NCBI GenBank assembly: GCA_013397455.1
Contig: VYZB01000095.1
Location: 727,396-791,395 of the forward strand
From: Crotophaga sulcirostris
Lineage: Eukaryota > Chordata > Aves > Cuculiformes > Crotophagidae
Length of the DNA: 64,000 bases
Reading direction: 5' to 3'
Shown here piece by piece: positions 35,801 to 47,935 of the stretch (within the stretch, counting starts at the first letter, position 1; every line of letters starts with the position of its first letter). Made by a program: the position numbers and the translations under genes. The notes beneath the pieces are model-generated. The model saw only the letters and a list, made by a program, of their open reading frames with translations, ran no database searches and was not told the origin of the DNA.

Positions 35801-38773
35801 TGTACAATTTGCAGAACTTGGTGCATGAACAGACTTTCCTTTTCCTACCCATTTATATTTTAGATGGAAGCTGAATGATTCTGTTCATTTCTTCATTTAT
35901 TATTTCTCTGATACGTGGCATATGTATCCCTTTGATGGCAAAGACAATGCAGAAGTTGGCTACTGCCTGAAGATACCCAGCAGAAATGCACATATGTATT
36001 TCATTATGTATTTCTTTCCATCTATACAGGGAAAAATACAGGCAGTAAATGACAGGGCTGCAACAAAGCAGCGTTCTCTGCTTGAAGAATAGATGTTGGG
36101 TAGCTTCTCTGAATGATATGTGGTCACAGGAAAAAGGTGGAGAAGTGGTGGGAATAGCTGTGGGACTGAAAAGGATGTCCAATGTAGAGCAAAAATTGAA
36201 CATCTGACACTATAGAGTTGGACATCATCAGTAGAAGGTTATGTTTTATCAGTATCAGTGATTCTTGTTTTTTTTTATCTTAATCTCCAAAGTTGTAATC
36301 TAGAAATAAAAATGCCTGTATATTATTAATTTGGGGTTTGGTCCATGAACCTATTCTTTTTGAGTTCATTACAGTTTACTTTGAGCAACCAGTCAAAATA
36401 TTGGCGAAGTTAAGTTGTTTTTTTAGAACAGTGTAGTATCTCTGCTTTTCTAGGTAAATCAGCTTACAGTGAAGTTTCTTCTTTGTATGCCCAGAGCTCT
36501 GTCTGGCAGAAGAATTTAAATATGAAGTCTGAAATGAATCTGAGTGCTCTGTTCTGTATCCTGTGAAGACTGGTAATGTGCTTAAATATTTACCAGCACC
36601 AAACATGGTACACAATAATACCATAATCAATATGTACTGTAGGAGTAACGACTCTTTAATTTACTGCATATTACATTGAATAGGATAACAGCTTTTTCTT
36701 TTATTTTGCTTTAGTACAATAACCTTTAAACCCTGGTTTATTTGTTCAAAATAAACCCAAATCTCCTTTTTATTTTTTTTTGTGAGTAACCTGCTTTATT
36801 TAATAGATACTTTCTATTTCTAGTCTCTTTGCTGGCATTTATCTGCTTGCAAATGGATTTATTATCAAGTAATCCTAGTTTTGAACAGAATGTCTTTTGC
36901 TATCTCAAAAATCCAGGCTCTTCTGTGTTTGCTCTTCTACCAATTAAGCAAAATGAGCCAATGAAAGCCTTTTTCAGAGCATCATCCAAGTAGTTTGTGT
37001 AAATGAAATCCTGATGGCTACTCCATAGCTAAAGCAGGTGGTGTACAATGGCTTATTTGAACACAGGGATTGGGAGAAGCAGGGAGGATGGATATTTCTG
37101 GCAGTAGATTCCTTTACTTTTTTTCTGCTTCTTTTCCAGTAAGCTATTTCATCCCATACATATCTGGTATGCTGCAGCAGAAGACTTGTACAAATAAGAG
37201 GGAAATTTAATAGTCAGCTGAAGCAGACCTAAGGTCGTAATGATCCCAGTAAGAGTAGCCCCTCAGCCTTGCTGCATGCTCTGCACTGGTGACTGTGGCT
37301 GCACAATGAATTGTATTTATTTGCTGTGTTCCCATTCAGAAAGGGTTGGTATTTTAAATACAGTAATAAAGCAACAACAGGGGTTTTTTTCTGGGTTCGT
37401 TTGCTACCAGGTTAGTATTGTATCAAGTTGTGTGGTAAGTATACTCTGACAAAGGAGAGGTGATGGGGATTACTGGAGCATGGAATGCGACAGAACTGCT
37501 CATTTTATCAATAACATCATTTTAGTTTACCTTAATCCAAGGAAAGTGTTGTGATGAATTTGTATCTTTAACAACTCTGCCATTCCTTCTCTCTCCACTA
37601 CACTCACTCTGTGTTGTATCTGCAAATTCTACCTTATCTGTCTGTACTGAAAGGTATGTTAGGTCCTGTGAAAGAGACAGTGGGACAGGATTTGAATGTG
37701 GTCCCTAGTCCATTGGAAAGCAATTCTGCTGACTTCAATGGATGGTGTCTCAAGCAAATATAAGATTGTGGATACTTTAATTCATTCCGCTTTTCACATT
37801 TAACAGTGACCTTTTTCAGCCTCAGGATTCATCACTATTCACAGAGATGAGAATGTGTCTCATTTCCATAACAGCAGTCTTCTCTGTGTAAGAATTGTTG
37901 GTGTTTACACGTAGCTATAACAACTGAATAATTGTAGACAAGAGTGAGCAGATAAGAAACCTACGAGCCATTTATTCATAAACTGGTCAAAGGAACTGCC
38001 TCTTTTATCCTGGGATAAATATAAAAGTCATCCCAGCCCAATAGCTCTGATACTGCAGATCTTTATGTCAGAAGGTCGGGAGTGAGAGACAGAAGATACA
38101 CTGAACTGTAATCTCAAAATTTAAGAGAGATGAACGAACAACACCTCCAGGAGAATCTCTACTTGTTTTTAGTTTTCAGCAAGCCTGGGCTGATATTTCT
38201 CTTTCTCTTACATGTACAGGGAGTACTCCACATATCTGCTATAATTCAGATAGCGTTTTTTGGATGTGTTTAGGTGCTTGAGAGTGTTACTGACCTCTCC
38301 AAGGGAGGTAGAGTGAATTCCTGGCAAATGCCTCAGCATGCAGCTAACTTACTTAGCTGCATTGCCTGGCTTGATTTAGCATTCAGAAAGGTAAGAAGTA
38401 TTTAAGACTCTGAAAGATGCAATAGAAATTGCTCAGCCTTCCTTTTTTATGTTTTCTTGGCTAGGATGATAATAGAAATTTCACCAAATGGAAGCTACTG
38501 CAGATAAATTTGAAACCAGTGGAAGGAAAAGCATGCTAACCTAAGGCAAATAGTTGCAATATCTCAAGGGAAAGCCAAACAACTGTGAAATGAAGACGTC
38601 TGCATTTGGGTCTGTTCATTGGGAATCAAGGCTGGTAAAACCAGACTGGAGTACTTATATACAGGTGCCTGTGCACATGTCTCCTCGCTTCCTGTAGGAT
38701 GGGAAGTCCTCTGTCATGTGAAGGATGCAAGGAAGGCGTGGAGAAAGGGTAGAGCAAGGCCAGGACATATTTG

Positions 38774-38872
38774 GGCCAGTGGTTTTGCAGGTGTTTTTTG
38801 TTTGGTTGGTTTTTTTTTATGTAGTTTTTTTTCATGATTGTTTGTGTGTTTGCTTGCTTGTTTGTTTGCTTT
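38774..38872 (+). repeat. T/G-rich simple sequence with (TTTG)n
   Basis: An interrupted run of TTTG, TTGG and poly-T units ends in TTGCTTGCTTGTTTGTTTGC. Irregular decay of a tetranucleotide microsatellite would explain it. It supplies the N-terminal codons of the long but unsupported frame at 38834-39277. Confidence 0.75.
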
Positions 38873-41028
38873 TATGGGATTCATCCCTCTAGAACTCAGG
38901 GACCGACAAAACCAGCAGTGAAATGTGGTGCTCAACAACAAGGAGCTTTCTGGCTCTGGTCCTTGAGAGTGTGCACAATGGCAGCTATTTTAGAAAAGCA
39001 ATTGACAACCGAAATGTGTTATGCTGTTGTGTACATCTGCATTTCCACAGCTAACAGTCTTCTGTGTCAGTTCATGCCTACTGCTTCTTCCCTAAGTTGT
39101 TTTGTGTGCACCTGCAATGAACAAGGTCTTTCCAAGCTTTTGAATAGTCTCAGATCCAGCAAATTAAAGGGTGATAATGTCCAATCAGCACTGAACAAGT
39201 TGCTCACTTCCTCTCTTCGTATTCATGTTAAGAACATAACTAAGAGAAATACTCCTCTTCAGCCTTTGTCAGAGTGAGCAGGACGACACTTTCAAATAAA
39301 CCTTTACTTACGTGATGATGTATCATTATAGTATCTTACTTCTGATAGAATAGTAAAAAAATATATGGGATGTGGCTGTGTAATTGTGAGGAAAGGGAGT
39401 CAAGAATCCTACATGAAACCTAACCTAAATACCATGAACTCTGAGGTTAGGTACAATGGCTTGGATGATGTTGTGGTCGCAGAGTAAGTCAGAGGAGGGA
39501 TGGGAAGGAGCAGACGCTTCTGGCACCTTCTCGCAGAAGTCACTCCTGCAACCCAGTCAGAGCAAATACAGCTGCATTTAAATAGTTTTGGAAAATTTCA
39601 CTTGTCTGGACTGCAGGAATAGAAGTCAAGTGAGGGAACGGCATGCCGGAAGAATCTGCCAATAAAGTGGCAGGTGGACCAATAAAGAAGAGGATGAAGT
39701 TTGCAGTGTACTGTTCCCCAGGGCTTGGAGAATCACCTTATGAGGAGGAGAGAAATGAATATTTTATCACTATTCATCACCATTGTGGCAGCATGAAAAG
39801 GCAAAGAAAGAAGTGGAGAGTGGTAGGCTGGTAACACATAATGTTCCTTTAGTGGTGCTGTGGGTTTGCTCTGATGAATCTGTCTTGCATCTCACCCAAA
39901 GAAAAGACGTTGGCTAATGATGTTCTTTGCAGATGGATCAGTGCTGGCACTTAAACAACTCTATATCTGGTACACAGGTGTTTGATTTTGTTTTTGTTAA
40001 CAAGCCAATAGCAGGCAGATTTAGGGAAAATGAACCACAGTTACTGTGTAGAGACAGAGTTTCTCTCAGTGCTCGTAATATAACTCCACCATATGTTCAG
40101 TGTATGAGCCCAAGCCATGACACATCTTCCAGTCAGTGGGCCAAACTAGCATCTGGTGAAGGATTAGAGTGGAACTACACCTACCAATGTTACTCAACCT
40201 GATGCATCACTTTGCAGTCCTGTTTTGCTTTGTCGAGTTAAGCAAACACCTCTGACAAGTCTCCCTGATTATTCATCCTATCACAAACTCCTGTCCCTTT
40301 TGTTGCTGCTTCTGTGCTTTCCAGAAAACACTCTTCACAGCAGATGTTAGCTAATGCAGAACGTGCTAGAGAATAGTTGTGAAAAGTAGATTTCAATTTT
40401 TTTCTTTTTTTTTTTCTAATACCAGGTGCAGTTATTGAATATGAGGATTAAGCAAAGAAGTTGCTAGATTTGGGAAAGTCTTCAGTTCTATTTAAAATTA
40501 AATGCTGCTCGGGTATTAACTGTAATTTTTCTGTAAGAATGAATCAATGCAATGTGTGCCAGACAGCCTAACGCAGATGCTAATGCAAGGAAATCTCTTG
40601 ATGGACGGTGGAAGGGATAACAAATTGAGTTAAAATGTAGGTGTTCCACTGAATTAAGAATATATAAACTAAGAACTCTGCTGAAAACCATTAATGGAAC
40701 TCTATTGAGGTGGATATTGGTAAAAAGTCATGTGCTTTTTGAGGTCAGTTCATAAAAACAAAGCATGGGAAAATCAATTGAAAAACATAACATTAAATAA
40801 GAAGTTGGTAGGCATTCCTATATCTACTGATGCTTGCAGGTTAAAATAATTGTAGGTAACACAATAGCACTGAGTTTTTTCCACATATAATACCCCCAGG
40901 AAGTTCTCAACTGTACCTTCTCTTTACAGGAACTGTTTTCTCAAGCAGCTTATTTAGTGCTGGAGAGAGGACAGCAAGTCCTTCTTTTTCACCCTGTTCT
41001 CCTCCCAGGTTAACCTTTTATAAAACAG

Positions 41029-41052
41029 CCCCCCCTCCTTTTTTTTTTTTTA
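41029..41052 (+). repeat. C/T-only polypyrimidine tract
   Basis: A block of C bases followed by CTCC and a run of about fourteen T, all pyrimidine on the plus strand. No acceptor AG follows directly in good context, so a splice role is not supported. Confidence 0.7.
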
Positions 41053-42179
41053 CCTTCTGGTTCATTGCCCTGTTGTGGGAAAAGATCTTTTTTGGTCAGT
41101 TTGTTACAATTGGAAATGAAGCAATGGAAATACCTTGCATCTGTGGTGTATCTTATGACTGTTTTACAATGCAGCTAATGCCTCTCTCCAGCCTGCTGAG
41201 GCACTACTAAAGTATATGCAAAAGCACACATACGCAGTTCGAGTCACAAGGGAGTATATTGTAAGAAAATAGTGCGTTGATTCTTTTCTTTGGTGTAAAC
41301 AAAGAGGAGGAAAAATGTAGCTGTGTACATTGAAGTCGCACCATACTCCAGCGAGAATGGAAAGAGCATGCAGTAACAAGTCTGGGCAAACCCTTTTAAG
41401 AATGACCAAAACCCTATGTTCTAAGAAATTCAGAATTCAACACTTTTTCATCTCTGAGTCTTTTAACTTGCTTTTGTAAGTGTCATTTTATCTTGAATCA
41501 TCATAGGTTACTGAGAAAGGATTGTAGTGTAGGAGTTAAGGGATGTGCAGTCTGTGTTAAAGTTGTATTTATGATTATGTTCTGAACTAATATCTTAAGT
41601 TTTTATGAGGCAAAAAGACATTTATGAATAATTCATTCATGGTATGGTAAGCTGAACTATAGCAGTTTCTTCCCAAGAGTTATTTGGAAGAGCTATTGAC
41701 AATATGAAAATTAATGTTAACAAAAAGAAATCGGTAGAGATAGGTTGAAGAGAGAGGGAAGTCTGCCCATAGCCTCTTGGGAATATCGTGGGGATTTATA
41801 GTTTTTTCTTACTTTCATTAATTTGAATATTGTCAAGAATATGAAATACACTTCATAGTCATCCCCAAACCCCACCTCTTAAATACATTCTGAAATTTGA
41901 ATGCAGTACTGTATCCCAGGTGTGCCAGCTTCACAACATGTTTCCTGTGGCAGATTCAGAAAAGGACTGAGTTGCTGAAAGTGGGAATTACCTGGAATCT
42001 CTCTGCCTAAATTCAAAAGAGAGCAAGATTTGATAATGGATCATAGTTCCCCAAACATCAATTCAATGGCAGTAGTAGTCAAACAAGCAAATCAAGTGCT
42101 AGAAATGACTAGGATGGAAGTAACAACAAAATATATTTTTCTCAGTGGCATAATAATGGTTTGGTGTTTCTTTTCCTCT

Positions 42180-42640
42180 ATCTTGAATGCTGTGTGAAGT
42201 GCTGGTCCATTCTTCTGAAAAAGAACATAGAGTTCGAAAGGTTCAGGGAAGAATAATGAAGTTCTTCATGGGTACAAAATGCCTCCAGCATGAGGAACAA
42301 GTAGCATGCGCACAAATATTTTTTCCCTACATGGACAGAGTAAGTGGTAATCAATTATTCCCTGTTCATTCAAGAGCAGGAATAGCAGCCTTGAAACAAC
42401 AGTACTAAGATCCAGGATCAAAATAAACAGAGAGGTAGCTCCTCAGTCAATAGTTAAAGCTGTTGACCTCCTTGCTGAAGTGTTGTGAGTGCAGTCCTAT
42501 GAGTTAACATGGTTTTGGTCAAGGATAGGACAACTGTAGGGAAGAGAAATCCATTGAGTGTTCCTGAATATACAGAAACCACACACTAAATATCCCGTGA
42601 GCTGAGCTGTTCGCTGGGAGAATATTAGGAGATTTATTAT
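42180..42640 (+). mobile_element. Ancient CR1-type LINE, ORF2 C-terminus and 3' UTR (decayed)
   Basis: In plus orientation the sequence keeps landmarks of an old amniote CR1. GAAAGGTTCAGGGAAGAATAATG matches the 'kVQgRi' region, and the frame reads VRKVQGRIMKFFMGT. Next come GGTAATCAATTATTCCCTGTTC and AAATAAACAGAGAGGTAGCTCC, and then the 3' UTR word GAAATCCATTGAGTGTTCCTGA, with GAGCTG and GCTGGGAGAATATTAGGAG further on. A 73-codon frame (42187-42408) is a leftover of ORF2, not a gene. Divergence is much greater than in the copies at 11.05, 31.35 and 55.1 kb. Family assignment is from memory of the consensus plan, and both ends are approximate. Confidence 0.7.
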
Positions 42641-43007
42641 ATAAACCTATAGCTGTCTTTTTTCTAGGATTTTTCTAATAACTACAATAAAAATACTGTT
42701 AAGTGGACTTTTGCTGTGACTAATATATGTTTTTATTGATATCGTTGATTAAATCAGAGAATTAGTTAGCACCCAAGCCCTGAAAGCATTTTTTCCATTC
42801 CAATTAGCCCATGCCAAGTTGTAGTTCTACTGTTTGCTCTTCCTTAATTTGGTTTTTATTGATCAATATTTTCCCTCCATTTTTGTGGTGACATTCCCCT
42901 ATCCTGTATAAAAAAATCATCCATCAGAGAGGGATTATGTGGTTAGATGAAGGGGGGCTGTAAGCTGTGACTCTTGGAGTCTGTTCTCTGTGTGGCTGTG
43001 GGGCTCT

Positions 43008-43031
43008 GACATGCAGTTTGACGTGCAGTTT
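43008..43031 (+). repeat. 12-bp tandem dimer
   Basis: GACATGCAGTTT is followed immediately by GACGTGCAGTTT, differing by one transition (CA to CG or the reverse). It is a short local duplication. Confidence 0.8.
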
Positions 43032-43089
43032 GCTCATCTGGAAAAGAAATTGGTGGAGTAGCCTGGGTGTGATGGAAGGTGGAGAGTTT

Positions 43090-43139
43090 TTTTGATCTAG
43101 GAACTTTTCTGCGATGTTTTGATCTAGGAACTTTTCTGC
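43090..43139 (+). repeat. 23-bp perfect direct repeat, period 27
   Basis: A 23-base unit (TTTTGATCTAGG followed by AACTTTTCTGC) occurs at 43090-43112 and again at 43117-43139 with no mismatches, separated by GATG. Perfect identity suggests a recent duplication or an assembly or polymerase slippage event. It lies about 60 bases from another tandem dimer. Confidence 0.9.
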
Positions 43140-43784
43140 TGCGCTACACAGTGCCCAAGATCAATGGCTTTGGTGGCTCTACATTCCACGTTGCATCTCA
43201 GCTGAAGTCATGAGGCTGACTGTGAGATGCCTTCACTCTGTTTTAATTTAGTTCCAATTTCCTTTTGTGTAAGTGGACAAGCAACTGGGTGTTAGTGGAC
43301 CCTGAGACACTGTTTGTCTCCTTATCTTCATAACATGTTACCCAAGCAAGCTGGAGAGTGAATGAGAGTCAGATTCCATGATAAAGCCTTGACTCAGTAT
43401 CAATTTAAATTCACTTTCTTTCAAAACTACTTTTCTGAGTCAGAGTTTACTGTTCTCACTAGAATCATGCTGATTCATGAGTGGGTTTCAGATCCAGCTC
43501 TGGTCTATGTTACTGCAGGTGACCGGAGAGGGAATCCAGGGAGATTCTCCTCTGTAGACAATAAGGGAAACAGACACTTGAAAACTTTCTGTAAATTCCC
43601 TGAACGTATTGGGGTGGGCAGGTGAAGGGCACTGCTATGGTTTCAGTTAATTGGGCTGCTTCTGACTCAGGCTCAGCCTTAGTCTAAAGTAACTGCATTT
43701 TCTGAAAAACTAACTGCATGTTTTTCAGACAGTTTACCTCTAACAGTGATAACACAGGACGCTGGTATACAGAAAGGCCAATGT

Positions 43785-44285
43785 TTATAATTATTTCTCT
43801 AGTAACAAAGGCCATCCTCGAGCTAGTGAAAACCAGCCACACCTTTAGGGAGGAGGGGACAGGACAGATGACCCCAAACTGGTCAACAAGAGTATTCCAT
43901 CCCATACACATCATACTTGGTATGAAACTGAGAGATCATGAGGATCTCACTCTCTTCTGTGATGGCCAATGTCCAGTGAGGATCTCATTTGTCTGATTGT
44001 TCCTGACCCCATATCTGTATGACCCTGAATCCAGTTCCTGAGTTCAAGTCCCTCCTGTGGACCCATTCCCTCTGTCTGCTCTACAGCACTTGTGGTGAAA
44101 TATAGTTATTGAGGGCTGAGGTGGGGATCAAATCTCAGATATTTGAATACATTTTTATTAATTTCTGATTATTTTAACCATTATTACTATTATTATCATC
44201 ATCTCATTAAAGCTGTAGCATTAGTTACCAATCTGCAAACCTCTTTCGTCTCATTTTCCTCTCCCCAACCCCAGGCGTGGGGAGG
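43785..44285 (+). mobile_element. Probable solo LTR of an avian endogenous retrovirus
   Basis: The segment resembles an avian ERV LTR. Successive landmarks are AACCAGCCACACCTTTAGGG, GACCCCAAACTGGTCAACA (about 43870-43890), GTATTCCATCCCATACACAT, a degenerate TATA region (GTATGAAACTGAG), GATCATGAGGATCTCACTCT, CTGACCCCATATCTGTATGA, TTATTGAGGGCTGAGG and a TTATTACTATTATTATCATC simple stretch. ATTAAA then serves as a polyadenylation signal, and the LTR closes near CTCTCCCCAACCCCAGG. No gag, pol or env remnant and no second LTR were recognised, so a solo LTR left by recombination is most likely. The family match is from memory and the boundaries are estimates; no target-site duplication could be fixed. 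Confidence 0.6.
44206..44211 (+). promoter_or_regulatory. ATTAAA polyadenylation signal inside the LTR
   Basis: ATTAAA followed by AGCTG lies about 75 bases before the estimated right end of the LTR, where the signal that ends the R region is expected. It follows an ATT/ATC-rich simple stretch. Confidence 0.45.
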
Positions 44286-44840
44286 TGGAATTTGGGAGTC
44301 CAACTGCACAAGTTTGGGCAATAATTTAGCTGGGTTAGGGCAGCCTGTGCCTGGGCTGACCAGGCACTGGGAGAGCTGCCTGTGGCCGTACTGCTGCCTG
44401 AGGGGCACAGTCTGCTGTAGGTGTGGAAGGCTGGCACAGTATAGCAGCCTGAGCTGGGGAAAGGGCTTTCCCAGACCCTGGTGCAGCTCAGGACTGGAGG
44501 AAAAAAAAAAAAATCTCCCCTGCCACCCTATGCAATTTCACGTTCTCTTTAGAAAGCCTGCTGCTGGCTGTCAGAAGTTTGCTTTGCCGTGCTCTTGCCC
44601 TGTCTGGTTGCAAATCAGCTTCAAACTGAGAGCGTGTAGCTCTGTTAGTGGTGTGACAGGCTGCAAGGGAGAAGCGCTGCTGGGGAGCCCTGCGTTTCCC
44701 TTTGCTCACTGTGCAGGTCCTACCGAGCTCGGCACAGGAACCAGACAAGCCTGTAAATAAACTCTTAAAGGCAGAGCACAGGCTGTCACCCTGCATTTAC
44801 CAAAGTTGCAGGTCTGGAGGTTGCCTCCCAGTGCAGTCAC
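44286..44840. other. Slightly GC-richer block after the LTR
   Basis: This is the most GC- and CpG-containing part of the window, though far from a CpG island. A 205-codon plus-strand frame (44143-44760) begins in the LTR and ends here. Its first codons come from the LTR simple stretch (four or more Tyr), and the remainder is rich in Cys, Gly, Leu and Ser with no recognisable domain. Its TAA stop overlaps an AATAAA at 44756-44761. The minus strand is also open for 102 codons (44488-44796), which argues against real coding. An A13 run lies at 44501-44513. Confidence 0.4.
44501..44513 (+). repeat. Poly-A run (A13)
   Basis: Thirteen A follow GGAGG and precede TCTCCCC. It encodes the Lys run in the 205-codon frame and Phe in the overlapping minus frame, which adds to doubt about both. 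Confidence 0.85.
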
Positions 44841-46993
44841 CTGTGCTTCGGCATCCAATTTAGCCGATGCCAAACACATTACAAATCCTGCTTTACTATT
44901 TTCCTTACAGTTGGCAGTTGTTTCCTTTATTATGTGAGCACTCAGGAGGGAGCTATTTCATAGGGATTTTGAATATCCTACTCATAAAAACTGCATCTTT
45001 TCTTATATGCAGGAGATAGTATGTTTTATTCCTCTTGTGCTGTTCCATTTTTCCTAAACTAAGCACTTTGCTTCAAAAGGGTGTCCTTGTAAATCTTTGT
45101 CCTTTTAAATTCAAAGGTCAATGATACTTTCTATATGCAAATTCAGTTGTTAAATGTATTGCACATTACTACTCCTGGCAGATGGGAAAAACTGCAAATT
45201 TATCATGGTGATGGCTTCAGGAACAAAGTAAGTAATTATAGACACAGTATGACAACTAATGACAGTCTCTCTTATTCTCTGGTGTTTTCAGTAGCCTTTC
45301 GAATGAAAGAAGAGAAACAGAAGGTTACCTATGTGTCTAAATCTAAGCCAATATTACCAGAAACTGTAGTATATAGTCTTTATTATTACCCATTAGAATG
45401 CAATTTAACTTCTGGCCCCTTAATAAAGCTCTTCTTGGAAATGCAATAATAAATACAAATTTATTTTGTGTTAAACTTCAGTTTTCTTGTGCACCGTAAG
45501 AAATTACAAGCAGTTGGAAAAAGACACTTCTGCTGAGAGGATTTTCTCTAGTCCTGTTTCATATGCTGGATAATCCATGTTAATACTCAAAATAAAAGTA
45601 TTTCACAAAGTAGGTGGTTTGGTTTTTATGATGATGCTATTGGCTATAGTTCTATATGGTCACAGATCCACTGTGCCAGGAGTTCCTTTAAGTGCAGCAG
45701 ACCACAATGCAGATATGTGGGTTATTAAAGAGGAAGAGAAATGGAGACTTGCAATCCTCTTGGTACAAGTGGATTTTTGTAGAACTGCTCACCATTTTTG
45801 GAGGGAACAAAAAGTTACAGCAGAGCCAAATGTCTCCATGAGAATGTGGTTTCTGCCTGTCCAGGCTGGCCAGCATCACCCAGCCTTCCTGCTACTGGGC
45901 TGAACTGGTTGCTTCACTTAAAGTCCTCAATAGTAGATGCCTGGAGGCAGATCGTGTTCCCATGTCTCCTGTCTACACCCTCTCAGTTTAGATTTAAGCT
46001 TTAACTATCCTTATAAACTCAACTGTGTTTTCTTAGCAGCTTGCAGTCAGTTACTATATATTAATCCTTAGTGAATGCAGTGATCTGCGCTCCAAATGAC
46101 TAATTAAATATGCCATAAATCTGCAAGGAAATGAGTACTTCAAGTGAAATAATTCCTTTTTATGTAACAAAAAAAAATCTCTTTTAAAATATCATGTTCT
46201 AACAACAAGTGATTGAAACATAGTTTGAAATTATATTACCACTGGCAGAACTGTATAAACTGCTGTGTGGTGGTGTATACAGATCTACAGAGATTGCACA
46301 GCAATTCAGAGGTCAGAAGTCCAGTGGATAATATTCATAAACAACCAAAGGAAAAATAGTAAATGGGCTAACACATTGTGTACCTGAGATGTCACTTTTC
46401 TGATGCTTTGGGAAAATCAAACTAATTCCATTGACACTAGTGTTGTTGGAGGAGGCACCAGGTCATGCTTTCCTGGATGTAGCTAAACAACCCATTTTTG
46501 GACACGGGCAGAAAGGTTAAATACGCAATAGATGCTCATTGACAAGCCATAAACTAGCCAGCTCAGCTTCACTGGAGGTGGCAAACCAGCATGATGACTA
46601 GAGAAGTCTTCACAGGGGGATAACCATGTGCAGTTGCCCATCCTGCCTCTTCTTGCACAAGAAATTCAGGTCAGCAGGTGTCTTGCTTCCTCCCCTAGAG
46701 AGAGGCACTGATAACAGATAAACCTTGCTTCATTTAAATTATAGCTATAGAGCAAAATGCCTTGGCCCTCCCCAGGCAGGGAAGGGTCTTCAGGAGAATA
46801 AATTGTCTGATATTTAATGGCTGCAAGTTGCCAGGACTCTAGTCCAATAAGACGAAGTCCTTTAATACTGATCTGGTACTGATTTATTACTGGGGTGAAG
46901 TACGTGGTCAATGTATCTTGTGCCTGCAGTGAGGCTTTTCTTAAATACCTGCAAACAAAACACCACCCCCATCCCCCAGACCTGACTTGGGTG

Positions 46994-47022
46994 CTCCTCC
47001 TCTTCCTCCTCCTCACCTCCAG
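46994..47022 (+). repeat. CTC/TTC polypyrimidine tract
   Basis: CTCCTCCTCTTCCTCCTCCTC-type units form an almost pure pyrimidine stretch. On the minus strand it codes Glu or Arg/Lys runs in overlapping frames, which partly explains the open frames there. Confidence 0.8.
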
Positions 47023-47922
47023 CAGCAGAATAATGAATGTCTCTTTTGATATGCTGAAACAAAACTCAGTTCCTAAACTCAAACAGATGCACTTAGAGGT
47101 TTGAGTGGCTCCCTGTTATCTGCCATTTGCATGCTTATATATAAAAATTATACTGGTTGCTATTTTAAAATGCTTTGAAAGTTGCTGTCGATAAGTAGAA
47201 ACACTTAGGTAAACAAGCAATATGTTTGTAGGTAGCATCTTAAGCAACAGTTTAAGAATCTTTGTACACCTTTATTGAGAACATGAAATAAGAAAGATTA
47301 CACTGTTTCTTGGCAAATCCCTGTGACATGGTCTGTACAGCACTGGTCTTTACTTGGGATTTACTGAAAAATGTCCATTTTCAGTGACCCTCAAACTTGT
47401 ACTGTCACCTAAAGGGAGAGATGGTTGTGATCGCTTGGCAGACCCAATAGAAAAACAGAAGGTGCAGGCACAGTGCCATGCAGACCTGACTTTACTTTTT
47501 GCATGATGGCATAACCCTGCAATGAGAGGAACTGGAAGCTTCATTCCCAGGCAAGTGACTTGTCTGAAGTGTAATCACTCTAGGTGAACACAGTTAGATA
47601 ATGTTCTCCAGCACAGTGAGCTCCCTGAAAATACCTCATCTGAAAAATAGCTTTATAGTGCCATTCTAGATGGTCTCTAATTTTTTCCAGTATTCATCTT
47701 ACACTAATCTTTTCCTCACAGATGTGTGAGAAATGACTGCAATCTTTCTTTCATGTAGTTTTTCTTCAGTTAATCATTTGTCTTGAGCGATCGGTGCTGC
47801 AATATTATGAGACCTGGGCTAAAATCCCAAATGCTAATTTATGAACAGTAAGCTTCCCATCAGATTTGAAACTGATCATTGGAGAGTTTCAGTGTCTTGT
47901 ATCCAAAGGCATAACTTGTCTC

Positions 47923-47935
47923 TTTTTTTTTTTTT
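47923..47935 (+). repeat. Poly-T run (T13)
   Basis: Thirteen T in a row precede AACTG. No element body adjoins it. Confidence 0.8.

Larger units (their letters stand above)
32481..42179. other. Long unique stretch, no gene seen
   Basis: About 9.7 kb without a recognised gene or interspersed repeat. It holds a C12 run (35789-35800), a T/G simple tract (38774-38872) and a pyrimidine tract (41029-41052). The 147-codon plus-strand frame at 38834-39277 starts inside the T/G tract and shows no recognisable domain, so it is not annotated. AT content is high and CpG is scarce throughout. Confidence 0.5.
42641..43784. other. Unique sequence with two small duplications
   Basis: No gene was recognised. 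Two short tandem or near-tandem duplications lie at 43008-43031 and 43090-43139 (listed separately). The 87-codon plus-strand frame at 43362-43625 has no recognisable features. Confidence 0.5.

Noticed and set aside
38834..39277. 147-codon plus-strand open frame
   Set aside because: It starts inside a T/G simple tract, has no recognisable domain or splice context, and its length is within the chance range for six frames of 64 kb.
43000..43060. Weak likeness to the MIR SINE core (CAGTTTGCTCATCTGGAAAAG)
   Set aside because: The match is only about 20 bases, sits on a local 12-bp duplication, and lacks the rest of a MIR element.
46666..47082. 138-codon minus-strand frame with a TTTGCAG acceptor-like site near 46950 and a peptide-like C-terminus
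   Set aside because: The pyrimidine tract before the AG is poor, the N-terminal part is built on a CTC/TTC tract, no matching donor or upstream exon was found, and no protein family is recognised.
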